This document shows, piece after piece, positions 7,350 through 15,522 of a DNA stretch of 36,398 nucleotides (position 1 is the stretch's first letter; each line of letters starts with the position of its first letter). Below the pieces are notes generated by a model, which searched no databases, was not told the origin of the DNA, and worked only from the letters and a program-made list of their open reading frames with translations. A program made the position numbers and the translations under genes. Source of the stretch: Perlabentimonas gracilis. Lineage in GTDB: Bacteria > Bacteroidota > Bacteroidia > Bacteroidales > Tenuifilaceae. The DNA lies in assembly GCF_011174675.1 (NCBI RefSeq), contig NZ_JAANIG010000040.1, positions 1-36,398 of the forward strand. The letters are read 5' to 3'.

Positions 7350-8345
7350 ATGAATCAAAAAAAAAGCATTGGTATAATAGGTAGCGGTAGCTGGGCAACA
7401 GCCATTACAAAGATTGTGCATGAGAATGTGGAAAGGGTGAACTGGTACATCAGAGAGCCCGAGATAATTGACCACATAAAGCAGCACCGCAACAACCCAA
7501 ACTACCTGAGTTCAGTTAGCTTCAACCTCGATCGGTTAAGCATTAGCAACGACATTAACGAGGTTGTAACCAAATCCGATATCTTAATCTTTGTAGTTCC
7601 CTCGGCATTTCTTAAGGTTTGGCTAGAACCACTCACCGAATCGCTGCGCCACAAGTTTGTGGTAACCGCCATAAAGGGAATTATCCCCGTTGATAACATA
7701 ACCATTGCCGAGTATTTTAATCGGTACTTTGAGGTTCCCTTTGGAAATATTGGTGTTATTAGCGGTCCTTCGCACGCCGAGGAGGTAGCCTTAAACCGAT
7801 TATCGTACCTAACCGTGTCATGCAAGAACGAAAGCACCGCCTCCGAGGTGGCATCGTACCTTGAGTCGTACTACATAAAAACCATACTAAGCACCGATAT
7901 CTACGGAACAGAGTATAGCGCGGTGCTTAAAAACATATATGCCATTGCAACAGGTATAGCCCATGGCTTGGGGTATGGCGACAACTTCATGGCGGTTTTG
8001 GTAAGTAATGCACAGCTCGAGATTAAGCAGTTTCTGAAGAAAACATACCCCGATGAGCGCGAGACTAGCATGTCGGCTTACCTTGGCGATTTGCTTGTAA
8101 CCTGCTACTCACAGTTTAGCCGCAACAGGCTTTTTGGCACCATGATAGGCAAAGGGTACTCGGTAAAATCGGCTATGCTCGAGATGAGCATGGTGGCCGA
8201 GGGCTACTACGCATCACACTGTATTTATGAGATTAACCAACGCTTTGGCATCGATATGCCCATAAGCCAGGCTGTTTACAATATTCTCTACGAGGGCATT
8301 GCCCCTTCCATTGAGATGAAAATATTGACCGATAAGCTACATTAG
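7350..8345 (+). CDS. gpsA: NAD(P)-dependent glycerol-3-phosphate dehydrogenase
   Basis: A 331-residue enzyme that reduces dihydroxyacetone phosphate to sn-glycerol-3-phosphate, the backbone of phospholipids. The N-terminal Rossmann motif is IGIIGSGSWATA (7-18). GPSHAEEV and the catalytic-lysine segment AVLKNIYAIATGIAHGLG (K194) follow, both hallmarks of GpsA. Start 7350 (MNQKKSIGII) puts the nucleotide-binding motif at the usual distance; the frame is also open from an ATG at 7308. pgi follows by 21 bp, so the two sugar-phosphate genes are probably co-transcribed. The acyltransferase at 11228 would use the product's pathway but is in a separate unit. Confidence 0.95.
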   Translation: MNQKKSIGIIGSGSWATAITKIVHENVERVNWYIREPEIIDHIKQHRNNPNYLSSVSFNLDRLSISNDINEVVTKSDILIFVVPSAFLKVWLEPLTESLRHKFVVTAIKGIIPVDNITIAEYFNRYFEVPFGNIGVISGPSHAEEVALNRLSYLTVSCKNESTASEVASYLESYYIKTILSTDIYGTEYSAVLKNIYAIATGIAHGLGYGDNFMAVLVSNAQLEIKQFLKKTYPDERETSMSAYLGDLLVTCYSQFSRNRLFGTMIGKGYSVKSAMLEMSMVAEGYYASHCIYEINQRFGIDMPISQAVYNILYEGIAPSIEMKILTDKLH

Positions 8346-8366
8346 CAACAAGTAAATTGATAGAAT

Positions 8367-9719
8367 ATGAGCAGTTTAAGTATCAACATTGAGGATGTAT
8401 TTGAGTTCGCCACGCAGGATCAAGTTTTTGGGCTAGAGCCTATCATCGATCAGAACCTAAAAGCACTGCATGCCGGAACAGGAAAAGGAAACAACTACAT
8501 TGGATGGCTTTCGTTGCCATCATCTATAGGCGAAGATTCGTTGCAAAGCATTGGCAAGGTTGCAGACGATTTGCGTGCCAAAAGCGAGGTGGTTGTAGTA
8601 GTGGGTATTGGTGGCTCGTACTTGGGTGCTAAGGCAGTCATCGATGCTTTAAACCACTCCTTTGCCAACCAATTGCCCACGGGCAATCCTATGGTTGTGT
8701 TTGCAGGGCACAATATCTGCGAGGAGTATCACTCGGAGTTGCTTGAGCTACTCGATAATAAGTCCTACTCCATCATCGTAATTTCAAAATCGGGAACTAC
8801 TACCGAGCCAGCCATTGCCTTTAGGCTGCTCAAGCAGCACCTTGAGCTAAAAGTGGGTAAAGAGGAGGCGTCGAGCAGGATTGTGGCCATAACCGATTCG
8901 TCCAAGGGTGCCCTTAGGCAGCTGGCTACCCAGGAGGGATACAGAACGTTCACCATTCCCCATGATGTGGGAGGGCGCTACTCGGTGCTTACGCCTGTTG
9001 GCCTGCTACCCATTGCAGTTGCCGGATTCGACATTAAAAAATTGGTGGCCGGAGCCGCTGATGCCGAGATGGCTACAGGAGTGGATACTCCATTCGATAA
9101 GAACCCGGCTTGTCTTTATGCCGCTGCCCGTAATGCCCTTTACAGCAGTGGGTACAAGGTGGAGATCATGGTGAACTACACACCCAAGCTCCACTTCCTT
9201 ACCGAGTGGTGGAAGCAGCTGTATGGCGAGAGCGAGGGTAAGGAGAATAAGGGAATTTTCCCTGCTGGGGTCGATTTTACAACCGATCTGCACTCGTTGG
9301 GGCAGTACATTCAGGAGGGAGAGCGAATGATATTCGAAACGGTTATTTCGGTACAGAACTCACGTAGGAAGCTAGACATTCCTTATAATTCTGATAATCT
9401 AGATGAGCTAAACTACATTGCTGGCAAACGTTTATCGGATGTGAACCGAATGGCCCAGCTGGGGACTACCCTTGCACACCTCGATGGCAAGGTGCCAATT
9501 ATAAACTTAGAAATTCCCGAAATAAGCGAGTACTGGTTGGGCTACCTAATCTACTTCTTCGAGAAGGCGTGTGCCATTAGTGGATATACATTGGGTGTAA
9601 ATCCGTTCGATCAGCCGGGTGTTGAGGCATACAAGAAGAATATGTTCGCGCTGCTGGGGAAAAAAGGGTACGAGGAGCAGGGTAAATTGCTCCGTAAAAT
9701 CTTAGGGGAAGAAAATTAG
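8367..9719 (+). CDS. pgi: Glucose-6-phosphate isomerase
   Basis: A 450-residue glycolytic and gluconeogenic enzyme that interconverts glucose-6-phosphate and fructose-6-phosphate. Clear landmarks are the [14 protein letters not shown] loop near residue 75-88, [10 protein letters not shown] (sugar-phosphate binding) near 140-149, [14 protein letters not shown] near 200-213, and the C-terminal QPGVEAYK with the catalytic lysine. The length matches the short bacterial type of PGI (about 450 residues). A strong intrinsic terminator begins 27 bp after the stop codon. Confidence 0.96.
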   Translation: MSSLSINIEDVFEFATQDQVFGLEPIIDQNLKALHAGTGKGNNYIGWLSLPSSIGEDSLQSIGKVADDLRAKSEVVVVVGIGGSYLGAKAVIDALNHSFANQLPTGNPMVVFAGHNICEEYHSELLELLDNKSYSIIVISKSGTTTEPAIAFRLLKQHLELKVGKEEASSRIVAITDSSKGALRQLATQEGYRTFTIPHDVGGRYSVLTPVGLLPIAVAGFDIKKLVAGAADAEMATGVDTPFDKNPACLYAAARNALYSSGYKVEIMVNYTPKLHFLTEWWKQLYGESEGKENKGIFPAGVDFTTDLHSLGQYIQEGERMIFETVISVQNSRRKLDIPYNSDNLDELNYIAGKRLSDVNRMAQLGTTLAHLDGKVPIINLEIPEISEYWLGYLIYFFEKACAISGYTLGVNPFDQPGVEAYKKNMFALLGKKGYEEQGKLLRKILGEEN

Positions 9720-9746
9720 TACCCAAGGCGCCAACAATATTTGACG

Positions 9747-9774
9747 GGCAGAATTAGAGTTCTGCCTTTTTTTT
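9747..9774 (+). terminator. Intrinsic terminator after pgi
   Basis: GGCAGAA-ttagag-TTCTGCC is a perfect 7-bp stem followed directly by eight T. It ends gpsA-pgi transcription and shows that the next gene cannot start at the in-frame TTG at 9741. Confidence 0.88.
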
Positions 9775-9806
9775 ATAATTTGCGATCTTTATCAACCCAA
9801 AACGGA

Positions 9807-11195
9807 ATGCTGATGATGAAAAATCTACCCATTAAAACTCACAATGCCGTAGTATCAGTTGTTTGGCTCTTGTTTTGCATCATTACGCCAAATGCTGTAC
9901 AGGCAAAAAGTTACCACAAGCTCATGCAGGGGGTGGCAGTTGGCATGGATTCGGTTCAAGTAGTTGAGCATGTTGGATCGCCAACCCATTGGCAGACCGT
10001 TGAGCGCTTCTTTTACCTCAACGATCAGGTAGTGATTATGGATGACGAGGTGATAGATATTCGGGTAAAAGATAGGATTAAGCCAACCCATAAGAACGAC
10101 AAAATAGCCAAGCGCGAAAGGCCCATTGCTATGCTGCGTATTGGAATGGCCAAGGATGAGGTGCTAACCACAGCAGGTGTACCAACTAGTACCGAAAAGG
10201 GAATCGATCTGTACTTCTCCAACAGGCATCGGGTGGAGCTTACCGATGGTCAGGTTCGCAGCGTGGAGATGCACATTAAGAAGGAGATGGAGATTCTTGA
10301 CTGGATAAGGCTCAACTTCAGCAAAGGGGGGCTACTATTCATGAACATTACCCTAGCATTTATAATGTTTGGCGTGGCCCTCGAGATAAAGCTCAAGCAT
10401 TTTAAGGAGATAATTAGAAAACCTAAATCGGCCCTGGTGGGAATTCTGTCGCAGTTTGTAGCTCTGCCTGCCCTTACCTTTCTGCTCGTACTACTCATAA
10501 AACCTACACCTAGCGTAGCCTTAGGTATGATACTGGTGGCAGCATGCCCCGGAGGGAATATCTCCAACTTTATATCCTCCCTATCCAAAGCCAATATTGA
10601 GCTATCGGTTAGCCTCACAGCGTTTGCCACCCTATCGGCCATAGTGCTTACCCCGCTAAACTTTGCCTTTTGGGGTGGCTTGTACTCTGGCACTGCCGAT
10701 ATGGTTATCCCCATTAAGATTGATGTTTGGGAGATGATGCAAACTGTTTTCATACTGCTGGGTATTCCCATTGTGGTGGGTACCTGGTTTGCGCATAAGT
10801 TTCCCAAGGCAACGCAAAAGATTATTAAACCCCTAAGATGGTTCTCGCTGGTGGCCTTCATGGGGTTCATTCTGGCAGCATTTGCCTCGAATTTTCAATT
10901 CTTTTTAGATTATATCCACTTTATTCTGCTTATCGTTTTTATTCATAATCTTTTGGCCTTAACCACGGGCTTCTCGCTGGCCACGCTATTCGGTCTGCCT
11001 CGGCCCGATCGGCGAACGCTGACCATCGAAACGGGAATTCAGAACTCGGGCCTTGGATTGGTGCTCATATTTAATCCCAACCTTTTCGATGGACTGGGAG
11101 GGATGGCCTTTATAGCCGCTTGGTGGGGTATTTGGCATATCCTGGCAGGGCTTGGCATTGCGTCAATCTTTAGCCGAAAACCACTCCAAAACTAG
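9807..11195 (+). CDS. Bile-acid/Na+ symporter-family protein with N-terminal tandem BamE-like repeats
   Basis: A 462-residue protein in two parts. Residues 1-33 look like a signal peptide (VVSVVWLLFCIITPNAVQA). Two repeats follow, about 42-87 and 109-155, each built on GM-x4-V-x4-G-x-P (GMDSVQVVEHVGSP; GMAKDEVLTTAGVP), the pattern of the SmpA/BamE/OmlA fold. From about 176 the chain is a ten-helix-class BASS/SBF transporter with the family motifs ACPGGNISNF and ETGIQNSGLG. BASS proteins import bile acids, pantothenate or 2-oxoacids with sodium; the substrate here is unknown. Starts at 9807, 9813 and 9816 are all possible; the terminator at 9747-9774 excludes earlier ones. The repeats would face the periplasm. 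I do not know this as a common fusion. The acyltransferase follows by 32 bp. Confidence 0.85.
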   Translation: MLMMKNLPIKTHNAVVSVVWLLFCIITPNAVQAKSYHKLMQGVAVGMDSVQVVEHVGSPTHWQTVERFFYLNDQVVIMDDEVIDIRVKDRIKPTHKNDKIAKRERPIAMLRIGMAKDEVLTTAGVPTSTEKGIDLYFSNRHRVELTDGQVRSVEMHIKKEMEILDWIRLNFSKGGLLFMNITLAFIMFGVALEIKLKHFKEIIRKPKSALVGILSQFVALPALTFLLVLLIKPTPSVALGMILVAACPGGNISNFISSLSKANIELSVSLTAFATLSAIVLTPLNFAFWGGLYSGTADMVIPIKIDVWEMMQTVFILLGIPIVVGTWFAHKFPKATQKIIKPLRWFSLVAFMGFILAAFASNFQFFLDYIHFILLIVFIHNLLALTTGFSLATLFGLPRPDRRTLTIETGIQNSGLGLVLIFNPNLFDGLGGMAFIAAWWGIWHILAGLGIASIFSRKPLQN

Positions 11196-11227
11196 AGTTA
11201 ATACTAATTGCAACAAAACAGAAATTT

Positions 11228-12574
11228 ATGCCAACAACAAGAGATAAGGTTGAGCAATGGTCGCTAGCCTACTACATTCTTAAGCATTGGGTCGATTTGG
11301 GTTTTCACTTCTACTTTAGAACCACCGTTTCAGGGCTTAAGAGCTTACCCAGAAACAAAACCCTAATATTTGCACCCAACCACCAGAATGCGCTTATGGA
11401 TGCGCTGGCAATTCTTTGTGTAAAAACTTGGCAGCCCGTATTTCTTGCCCGTGCCGATATCTTTAAAAAGCCCCTGTTAAGCAAGATACTAACCTTTATA
11501 AAGATAATGCCCGTTTATCGCATGCGCGATGGGTACGAGAACCTGCAAAGGAACGACGAGATATTCAATAAGACCATCGACGTGCTGAAGAACCAAAATG
11601 GACTGGTGATTTTGCCCGAAGGCAACCATGGCGACCTTAAGCGGCTTAGGCCACTAAAGAAGGGCGTTGCCCGCATTGCGTTGCAAGCACTCGAAGCCGA
11701 TAGCTCCCTTGACATTATGATTGTTCCCGTTGGGCTCGACTATACTCACTATTCGCGAGTTGGGAGTGGGCTGCACGTTCGTTTTGGCGAGGCCTTTAGC
11801 GTTAAACCCTATATGAATGTATACTCCGAGAATCCTGCCAAGGCATACAATATGCTTATTAGTCATCTCGAAAAGGGCATTAAAGCCGAGATGATTGATA
11901 TAGAGGAGGAAAAGTATTACTCGGTATACGAAGTTTTAATAAACGCATTTGCAAAGCAAGTAGCAGAGAAGCGGGTTGTAAAGCAAAGCCACGCCAGTAT
12001 AGTTGACCTACAGCAGGAGATGATCAAGGGCATAAATCGCTTGAAAGAAAAAAACAACGACGATTTTCTTCTACTGGCTGCCGATGCCCTGGAGTATAAA
12101 ATGCTTCTCAACAGACGTGGTATCCCCCCTGGGTTCTTCCCTTTAAGTCTATTACAAAAGTTGGGACTATTCCCATTTGCTTTAGCATTGCTGGTAACCC
12201 TTCCGCTATTTGTAGCCTCGTATATTAATATTATAGTCCCAATAGCTGTGGCCAAGCTGTTCAGCAATAAGTTCGAGGACAAGCAGTTTATAAGCAGCGT
12301 TAGGTTCGTGGTTGGCTTAGTGCTATCACTTCTTATGTTGATTATTCAGACAACCATTTTCGCCATTGTAACAAAGAGTTTGCTTTATAGCGCAATATAT
12401 GCTGTCGCTTTTGTGGCAAGTTTCTACCTCTTTTTTGAGTGGAAAAGGTGGGCCAGAGTATTTGGGAACCGAGTTAATATAGTTAGGCACAGCCTGCGTG
12501 GTGGCAATAAGATGAAAAGACTCAGCGAACTTCATATGAGTTTACATAAGCAAATTATGGAGATCTTGGTCTAG
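11228..12574 (+). CDS. PlsC-type glycerolipid acyltransferase with C-terminal membrane segments
   Basis: A 448-residue membrane enzyme. The N-terminal domain has the LPLAT motifs NHQNALMDA (about 52-60), a variant with five residues between His and Asp rather than the usual four, and LPEGNHGD (the EG motif) near 134-141. From memory this spacing is seen in the yeast Gat/Sct1-like branch of glycerol-phosphate and dihydroxyacetone-phosphate acyltransferases. The C-terminal part has hydrophobic segments at about 315-340 and 355-400. Substrate choice cannot be read from the sequence. It follows the BASS fusion by 32 bp and converges with the next minus-strand gene, with six bases between stop codons. 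Confidence 0.85.
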   Translation: MPTTRDKVEQWSLAYYILKHWVDLGFHFYFRTTVSGLKSLPRNKTLIFAPNHQNALMDALAILCVKTWQPVFLARADIFKKPLLSKILTFIKIMPVYRMRDGYENLQRNDEIFNKTIDVLKNQNGLVILPEGNHGDLKRLRPLKKGVARIALQALEADSSLDIMIVPVGLDYTHYSRVGSGLHVRFGEAFSVKPYMNVYSENPAKAYNMLISHLEKGIKAEMIDIEEEKYYSVYEVLINAFAKQVAEKRVVKQSHASIVDLQQEMIKGINRLKEKNNDDFLLLAADALEYKMLLNRRGIPPGFFPLSLLQKLGLFPFALALLVTLPLFVASYINIIVPIAVAKLFSNKFEDKQFISSVRFVVGLVLSLLMLIIQTTIFAIVTKSLLYSAIYAVAFVASFYLFFEWKRWARVFGNRVNIVRHSLRGGNKMKRLSELHMSLHKQIMEILV

Positions 12575-12580
12575 CTGCAG

Positions 12581-13192
12581 TTATCGTTTTCTGTACGCTT
12601 CGGCAGTCATAATTATTACAGGCGGGTCGCCATACGCCCTTATGTGGTTTACCTTCGTGATAAGCACTATATCAGCATTCATATTGGCCGCCTGCTTCAT
12701 GATCGATACTTCGGCGCTACGTTCAAGGGCCTTGGCGCTTTGGTAGCTTCTGTTGCTTGGTGATATGAGGCGAATCTCAATATCATCAACTTTTGACAAC
12801 CCCTCAATATCATTGGCCTTCCGTGTTATCTCAATGCTTTGCCAATCCTTAGGTTTTGCTGGTTCAGCAGCTGCCTGAGGCGTGTCCAGCTTATCAATTT
12901 CGCCCGATTTGTAGTGTATGGCCTTTACCTCCTTGCGGTCAATCCAGTCAGTATTGGAACCCCCCGGTTTTATGAAAAAAATGAATCTATCTGAAACCCG
13001 CTGAACATCTACCAGCATCTCCTTGCCATCGGCAAGCAGTAGCTTATCATGCTTAGATTGGGTTTGAGCCGAAATGCCAGACTTTGTGCTTGTTGAGTCG
13101 GGGTGTTGAGTGTTCTGATTTCTAGCAGTTACTATGGAGCAACATACAAGTTGCAGAATGGTTATCGGGATAAATAGCAATGTTTTACTCAT
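12581..13192 (-). CDS. Secreted protein of unknown function
   Basis: A 203-residue protein from the ATG at 13192, which opens with a signal peptide (MSKTLLFIPITILQLVCCSIV). A start at 13246 would put this leader inside the protein and overlap the upstream gene. A low-complexity S/T/Q linker follows, then a small domain with LLLADGKEMLVDVQRV and a C-terminal domain (about 110-203) ending in ADIVLITKVNHIRAYGDPP. This end resembles heavy-metal- or YajQ-like alpha/beta modules seen in other secreted Bacteroidota proteins, but I cannot name a family. It lies 44 bp downstream of the hemerythrin sensor gene and is probably co-transcribed with it. Confidence 0.65.
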   Translation of the reverse strand: MSKTLLFIPITILQLVCCSIVTARNQNTQHPDSTSTKSGISAQTQSKHDKLLLADGKEMLVDVQRVSDRFIFFIKPGGSNTDWIDRKEVKAIHYKSGEIDKLDTPQAAAEPAKPKDWQSIEITRKANDIEGLSKVDDIEIRLISPSNRSYQSAKALERSAEVSIMKQAANMNADIVLITKVNHIRAYGDPPVIIMTAEAYRKR

Positions 13193-13236
13193 AGACTCTT
13201 TACGTTGTATTATTTGAGATTTTGCATTAATTAAAA

Positions 13237-14463
13237 TTATTCCCAATCGAGTAACCTTTTTTCATCTTTAAGCGAGCGTAACTCGGTTATGTCTTGGCTA
13301 ACCTCTATCACACCCTTATACCCTCCCGATTCATCTCGTAGGGCATAATACTGAATAACAATAAAGCGCCCCTGCATCTGAATCCAGAAGCTAGCATTTT
13401 GTTTAGTACCACTACGGAATTCGGCTATAATTTTTTCAACCGTATCCAAACTTTCAGGTGGATGGCAGTTCTGTACAGCTCTGCCAATAATGGCAGGTGA
13501 CCGCGGAAAGAATCTATCCTTAGCCTTATTAAAAAAAACTACCTTGTCGTTCTCGTCAACCAGGGTTAAATCGACAGGGAGGTTGTTAAAAATTAGCAGG
13601 GCTTGTTCAGCCGTCATATTTCCAGTTTCGGACTGTATCCCTAATTTTGGGTCTCTAGGTAAATTAAGGGTACGCTTCTTCGGCTGTGTATCTGTAGGCT
13701 TGGTTGGTTTTTCAATGAATGGGAAGCGATACTCAAAGCTTTGGATATGCATATCATACCATTGATCCTTGCTTACCGTTTCAGCAGCAACAGGATAAAC
13801 AATAAGATCCTCTTTCTGTATCATCCCAAAAACCAGGAAGTAGTATTTGCCAAGTATCTTGTTGAAATTGTTCCAACTGGATTGCTGACTCTCAAGAATT
13901 GAAATAATTATTTTTAGTTGATTTCTAATATCGTCATGAAGTGACCACATAACCTTTAAGGGTCGATATTGTTTCCATAGCTTTTCAAGGTAGGGGAAAA
14001 GAATGTTCTCTTTTTTTACGTAGTGCGCATCAAAAGTTATAAACTCTTTGAAGTGGGGCAGTAGTTCCATCTTCATCTCCGCAAAATCAGCTTGTTCACG
14101 ATCCTTGTAACTTTTAATAATCTTTTTCACCTGATTTAGCCTAAAGGTGAAGGCCTTATTCTCAAGCATCAGGTAATACAAAAAGTTCTCCTCGACAGGT
14201 TTGTCCCAATGGTAGTTTGCCAAGCTTTTAAAAAATACATTTACCACCTTCTCAATATCCTTTTTAATAAGCCCTGGTGTAATTCCCATCTCAAGCTGCT
14301 TGTCCTCAAGTGCTAGCATATCAAAGGGAGTTATCGATTCAATTGCATCTTTATATCTCTCCATAAGTAGTCTGCCGTTTTCACCATTCATCATCCCTAG
14401 CGAAAATGCTAGTAAATCTTTAACCCTACTGATGGAGTGTTCAAGTGATTTTGCCATACCCAT
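13237..14463 (-). CDS. DUF438 / hemerythrin / PAS sensor protein
   Basis: A 408-residue cytoplasmic protein. The N-terminal 70 residues fit DUF438 (helical, LLMERYKDAIESITPFDML). Residues about 80-235 form a hemerythrin HHE-type bundle with metal-ligand-like patterns HYVKKENILFPYLEK, HDDIRNQLK and KEDLIVYPV. The C-terminal part (about 280-400) is a PAS domain with LTLVDENDKVVFFNKAKDRF and NCHPPES, the latter a recurrent feature of PAS domains attached to DUF438. There is no output kinase or HTH. Proteins of this kind are thought to sense oxygen, nitric oxide or iron state, but the role is not established. The start is 14463 or the ATG at 14457. A good promoter lies just upstream. Confidence 0.82.
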   Translation of the reverse strand: MGMAKSLEHSISRVKDLLAFSLGMMNGENGRLLMERYKDAIESITPFDMLALEDKQLEMGITPGLIKKDIEKVVNVFFKSLANYHWDKPVEENFLYYLMLENKAFTFRLNQVKKIIKSYKDREQADFAEMKMELLPHFKEFITFDAHYVKKENILFPYLEKLWKQYRPLKVMWSLHDDIRNQLKIIISILESQQSSWNNFNKILGKYYFLVFGMIQKEDLIVYPVAAETVSKDQWYDMHIQSFEYRFPFIEKPTKPTDTQPKKRTLNLPRDPKLGIQSETGNMTAEQALLIFNNLPVDLTLVDENDKVVFFNKAKDRFFPRSPAIIGRAVQNCHPPESLDTVEKIIAEFRSGTKQNASFWIQMQGRFIVIQYYALRDESGGYKGVIEVSQDITELRSLKDEKRLLDWE

Positions 14464-14477
14464 TATGATTGTTCATA

Positions 14478-14507
14478 CAAATATAAGCATTTGATGCGTA
14501 ACCCCAA
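14478..14507 (-). promoter_or_regulatory. Promoter of the hemerythrin sensor gene
   Basis: On the minus strand TTG (14507-14505), 19 bases, then TATATTTG (14485-14478): an excellent match to the Bacteroidota -33/-7 promoter. The implied leader is very short, about 10-15 bases. Confidence 0.65.
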
Positions 14508-14602
14508 TTGGTGTGTAGTTTCCAATGAGCAAGAATACCCCTGGGTATGTACACCTTTTTTAATAGTACCTCAGGCTGAAATGAAAAAAAACATGAAAAC
14601 TC

Positions 14603-14632
14603 TTGGAAGTTAGTAAATATTTACTAACTTTG
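14603..14632 (+). promoter_or_regulatory. Promoter of the TetR/RND export operon
   Basis: TTGG at 14603-14606 and TAACTTTG at 14625-14632 are separated by 18 bases. The match to the Bacteroidota consensus is good, and the box lies 24 bases before the first ATG of the operon. Confidence 0.72.
14609..14628. promoter_or_regulatory. Likely TetR operator: perfect 20-bp palindrome in the promoter
   Basis: GTTAGTAAATATTTACTAAC is identical to its own reverse complement. It fills the -33/-7 spacer and overlaps the -7 box, so a bound dimer would block polymerase. A TetR-family gene lies second in the operon that starts here, so auto-repression is the simplest reading. Size and symmetry fit TetR-dimer sites. 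Confidence 0.75.
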
Positions 14633-14655
14633 CCAATCATAAATAAGTTGTAAGA

Positions 14656-14859
14656 ATGATGAAAGTTATTGCAATAATAAAAATGATAGGGTTTGTGGGC
14701 ACAGTGCTCACATCAATTCCACTATTTGTGATGTACCTTTCGCATCGAGAGGCAAAGTCGGTATTAGTATCGCATTTGCATGTATGGTTTGGTGTCGTTT
14801 TTATTATTTTTGCCATTACTAATATGATTATTATCAAAAAGTCTGATAAACAAAAATAG
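14656..14859 (+). CDS. Small two-helix membrane protein at the head of the export operon
   Basis: A 67-residue protein with two hydrophobic segments, about 5-27 (VIAIIKMIGFVGTVLTSIPLF) and 42-60 (HVWFGVVFIIFAITNMIII), joined by a short loop with SHREAKS and ending in a basic KKSDKQK tail. I do not recognise a family. The TetR gene follows by six bases and the promoter and operator are just upstream, so it is a real member of the regulated operon rather than chance. It may be an accessory subunit of the exporter. ATG at 14656 or 14659. Confidence 0.6.
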   Translation: MMKVIAIIKMIGFVGTVLTSIPLFVMYLSHREAKSVLVSHLHVWFGVVFIIFAITNMIIIKKSDKQK

Positions 14860-14865
14860 AAAGCT

Positions 14866-15450
14866 ATGTCAACCGAGCGGCAACAGGAAATAATTGATGT
14901 ATCCCTAGATATTATTTCAACAAAAGGGATTCAGGGGCTTACCATTAAAAACTTGGCCAAGCGCATTGGTATTAGTGAGCCCGCTATTTATCGTCATTAC
15001 GATAATAAGATTAGTATTCTGCTTGCCATACTCGACTATTTCAAAACCAGTGGCGAATTACTGTTTGGTAATCTCGATAGTTTAGCCACATCGCCTCTTA
15101 AAAAAATTGAGGCAATATTTCAAGGCTACTTCAATGCGTTTAGGCAGAATCCCTCTTTGGTTACCGTAATTTTTTCCGAAGAGATTTTTAGGAATGAGCC
15201 TATGCTACAGCAAAAAATCACAGATATAATGGATAAGAATAGCGCTGTGATAAAATCGTTAGTTGCTGAAGGGCAGGCCAAGGGCGAAATTAAATCCGAT
15301 ATTGAATCGAAATACCTAACCCTTATAATTATTGGCTCGCTTAGGATGATGGTTAAAAAGTGGCAGATGGGCGATAAAGCCTTTAATCATCGCGAGGAGG
15401 TGGAGAATATTTTTAAAACCTTGGAACAACTTATAAAGGTAAACGCTTAA
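14866..15450 (+). CDS. TetR/AcrR-family transcriptional repressor
   Basis: A 194-residue regulator. The N-terminal DNA-binding domain has the family layout: a first helix with IIDVSLDIISTKGIQGLTI, then the HTH NLAKRIGISEPAIYRHYDNK at about 29-48. The remaining residues are the ligand-binding, dimerising helices. It sits between the small membrane protein (six-base gap) and the RND exporter (72-base gap) and probably represses its own operon through the palindrome at 14609-14628. TetR repressors next to RND exporters usually respond to the exported molecule or a membrane lipid; the ligand here is unknown. Confidence 0.92.
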   Translation: MSTERQQEIIDVSLDIISTKGIQGLTIKNLAKRIGISEPAIYRHYDNKISILLAILDYFKTSGELLFGNLDSLATSPLKKIEAIFQGYFNAFRQNPSLVTVIFSEEIFRNEPMLQQKITDIMDKNSAVIKSLVAEGQAKGEIKSDIESKYLTLIIIGSLRMMVKKWQMGDKAFNHREEVENIFKTLEQLIKVNA

Positions 15451-15522
15451 GCTACTCTATTGCTTATGGAGTGGCAATTTTTTTTACTTAAAAAGTTAGT
15501 TAATATTAACAAACCTAGTCGT

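Noticed and set aside
10250-10870. A 206-codon open frame antisense to the BASS transporter
   Set aside because: Shadow of transmembrane-coding sequence on the opposite strand.
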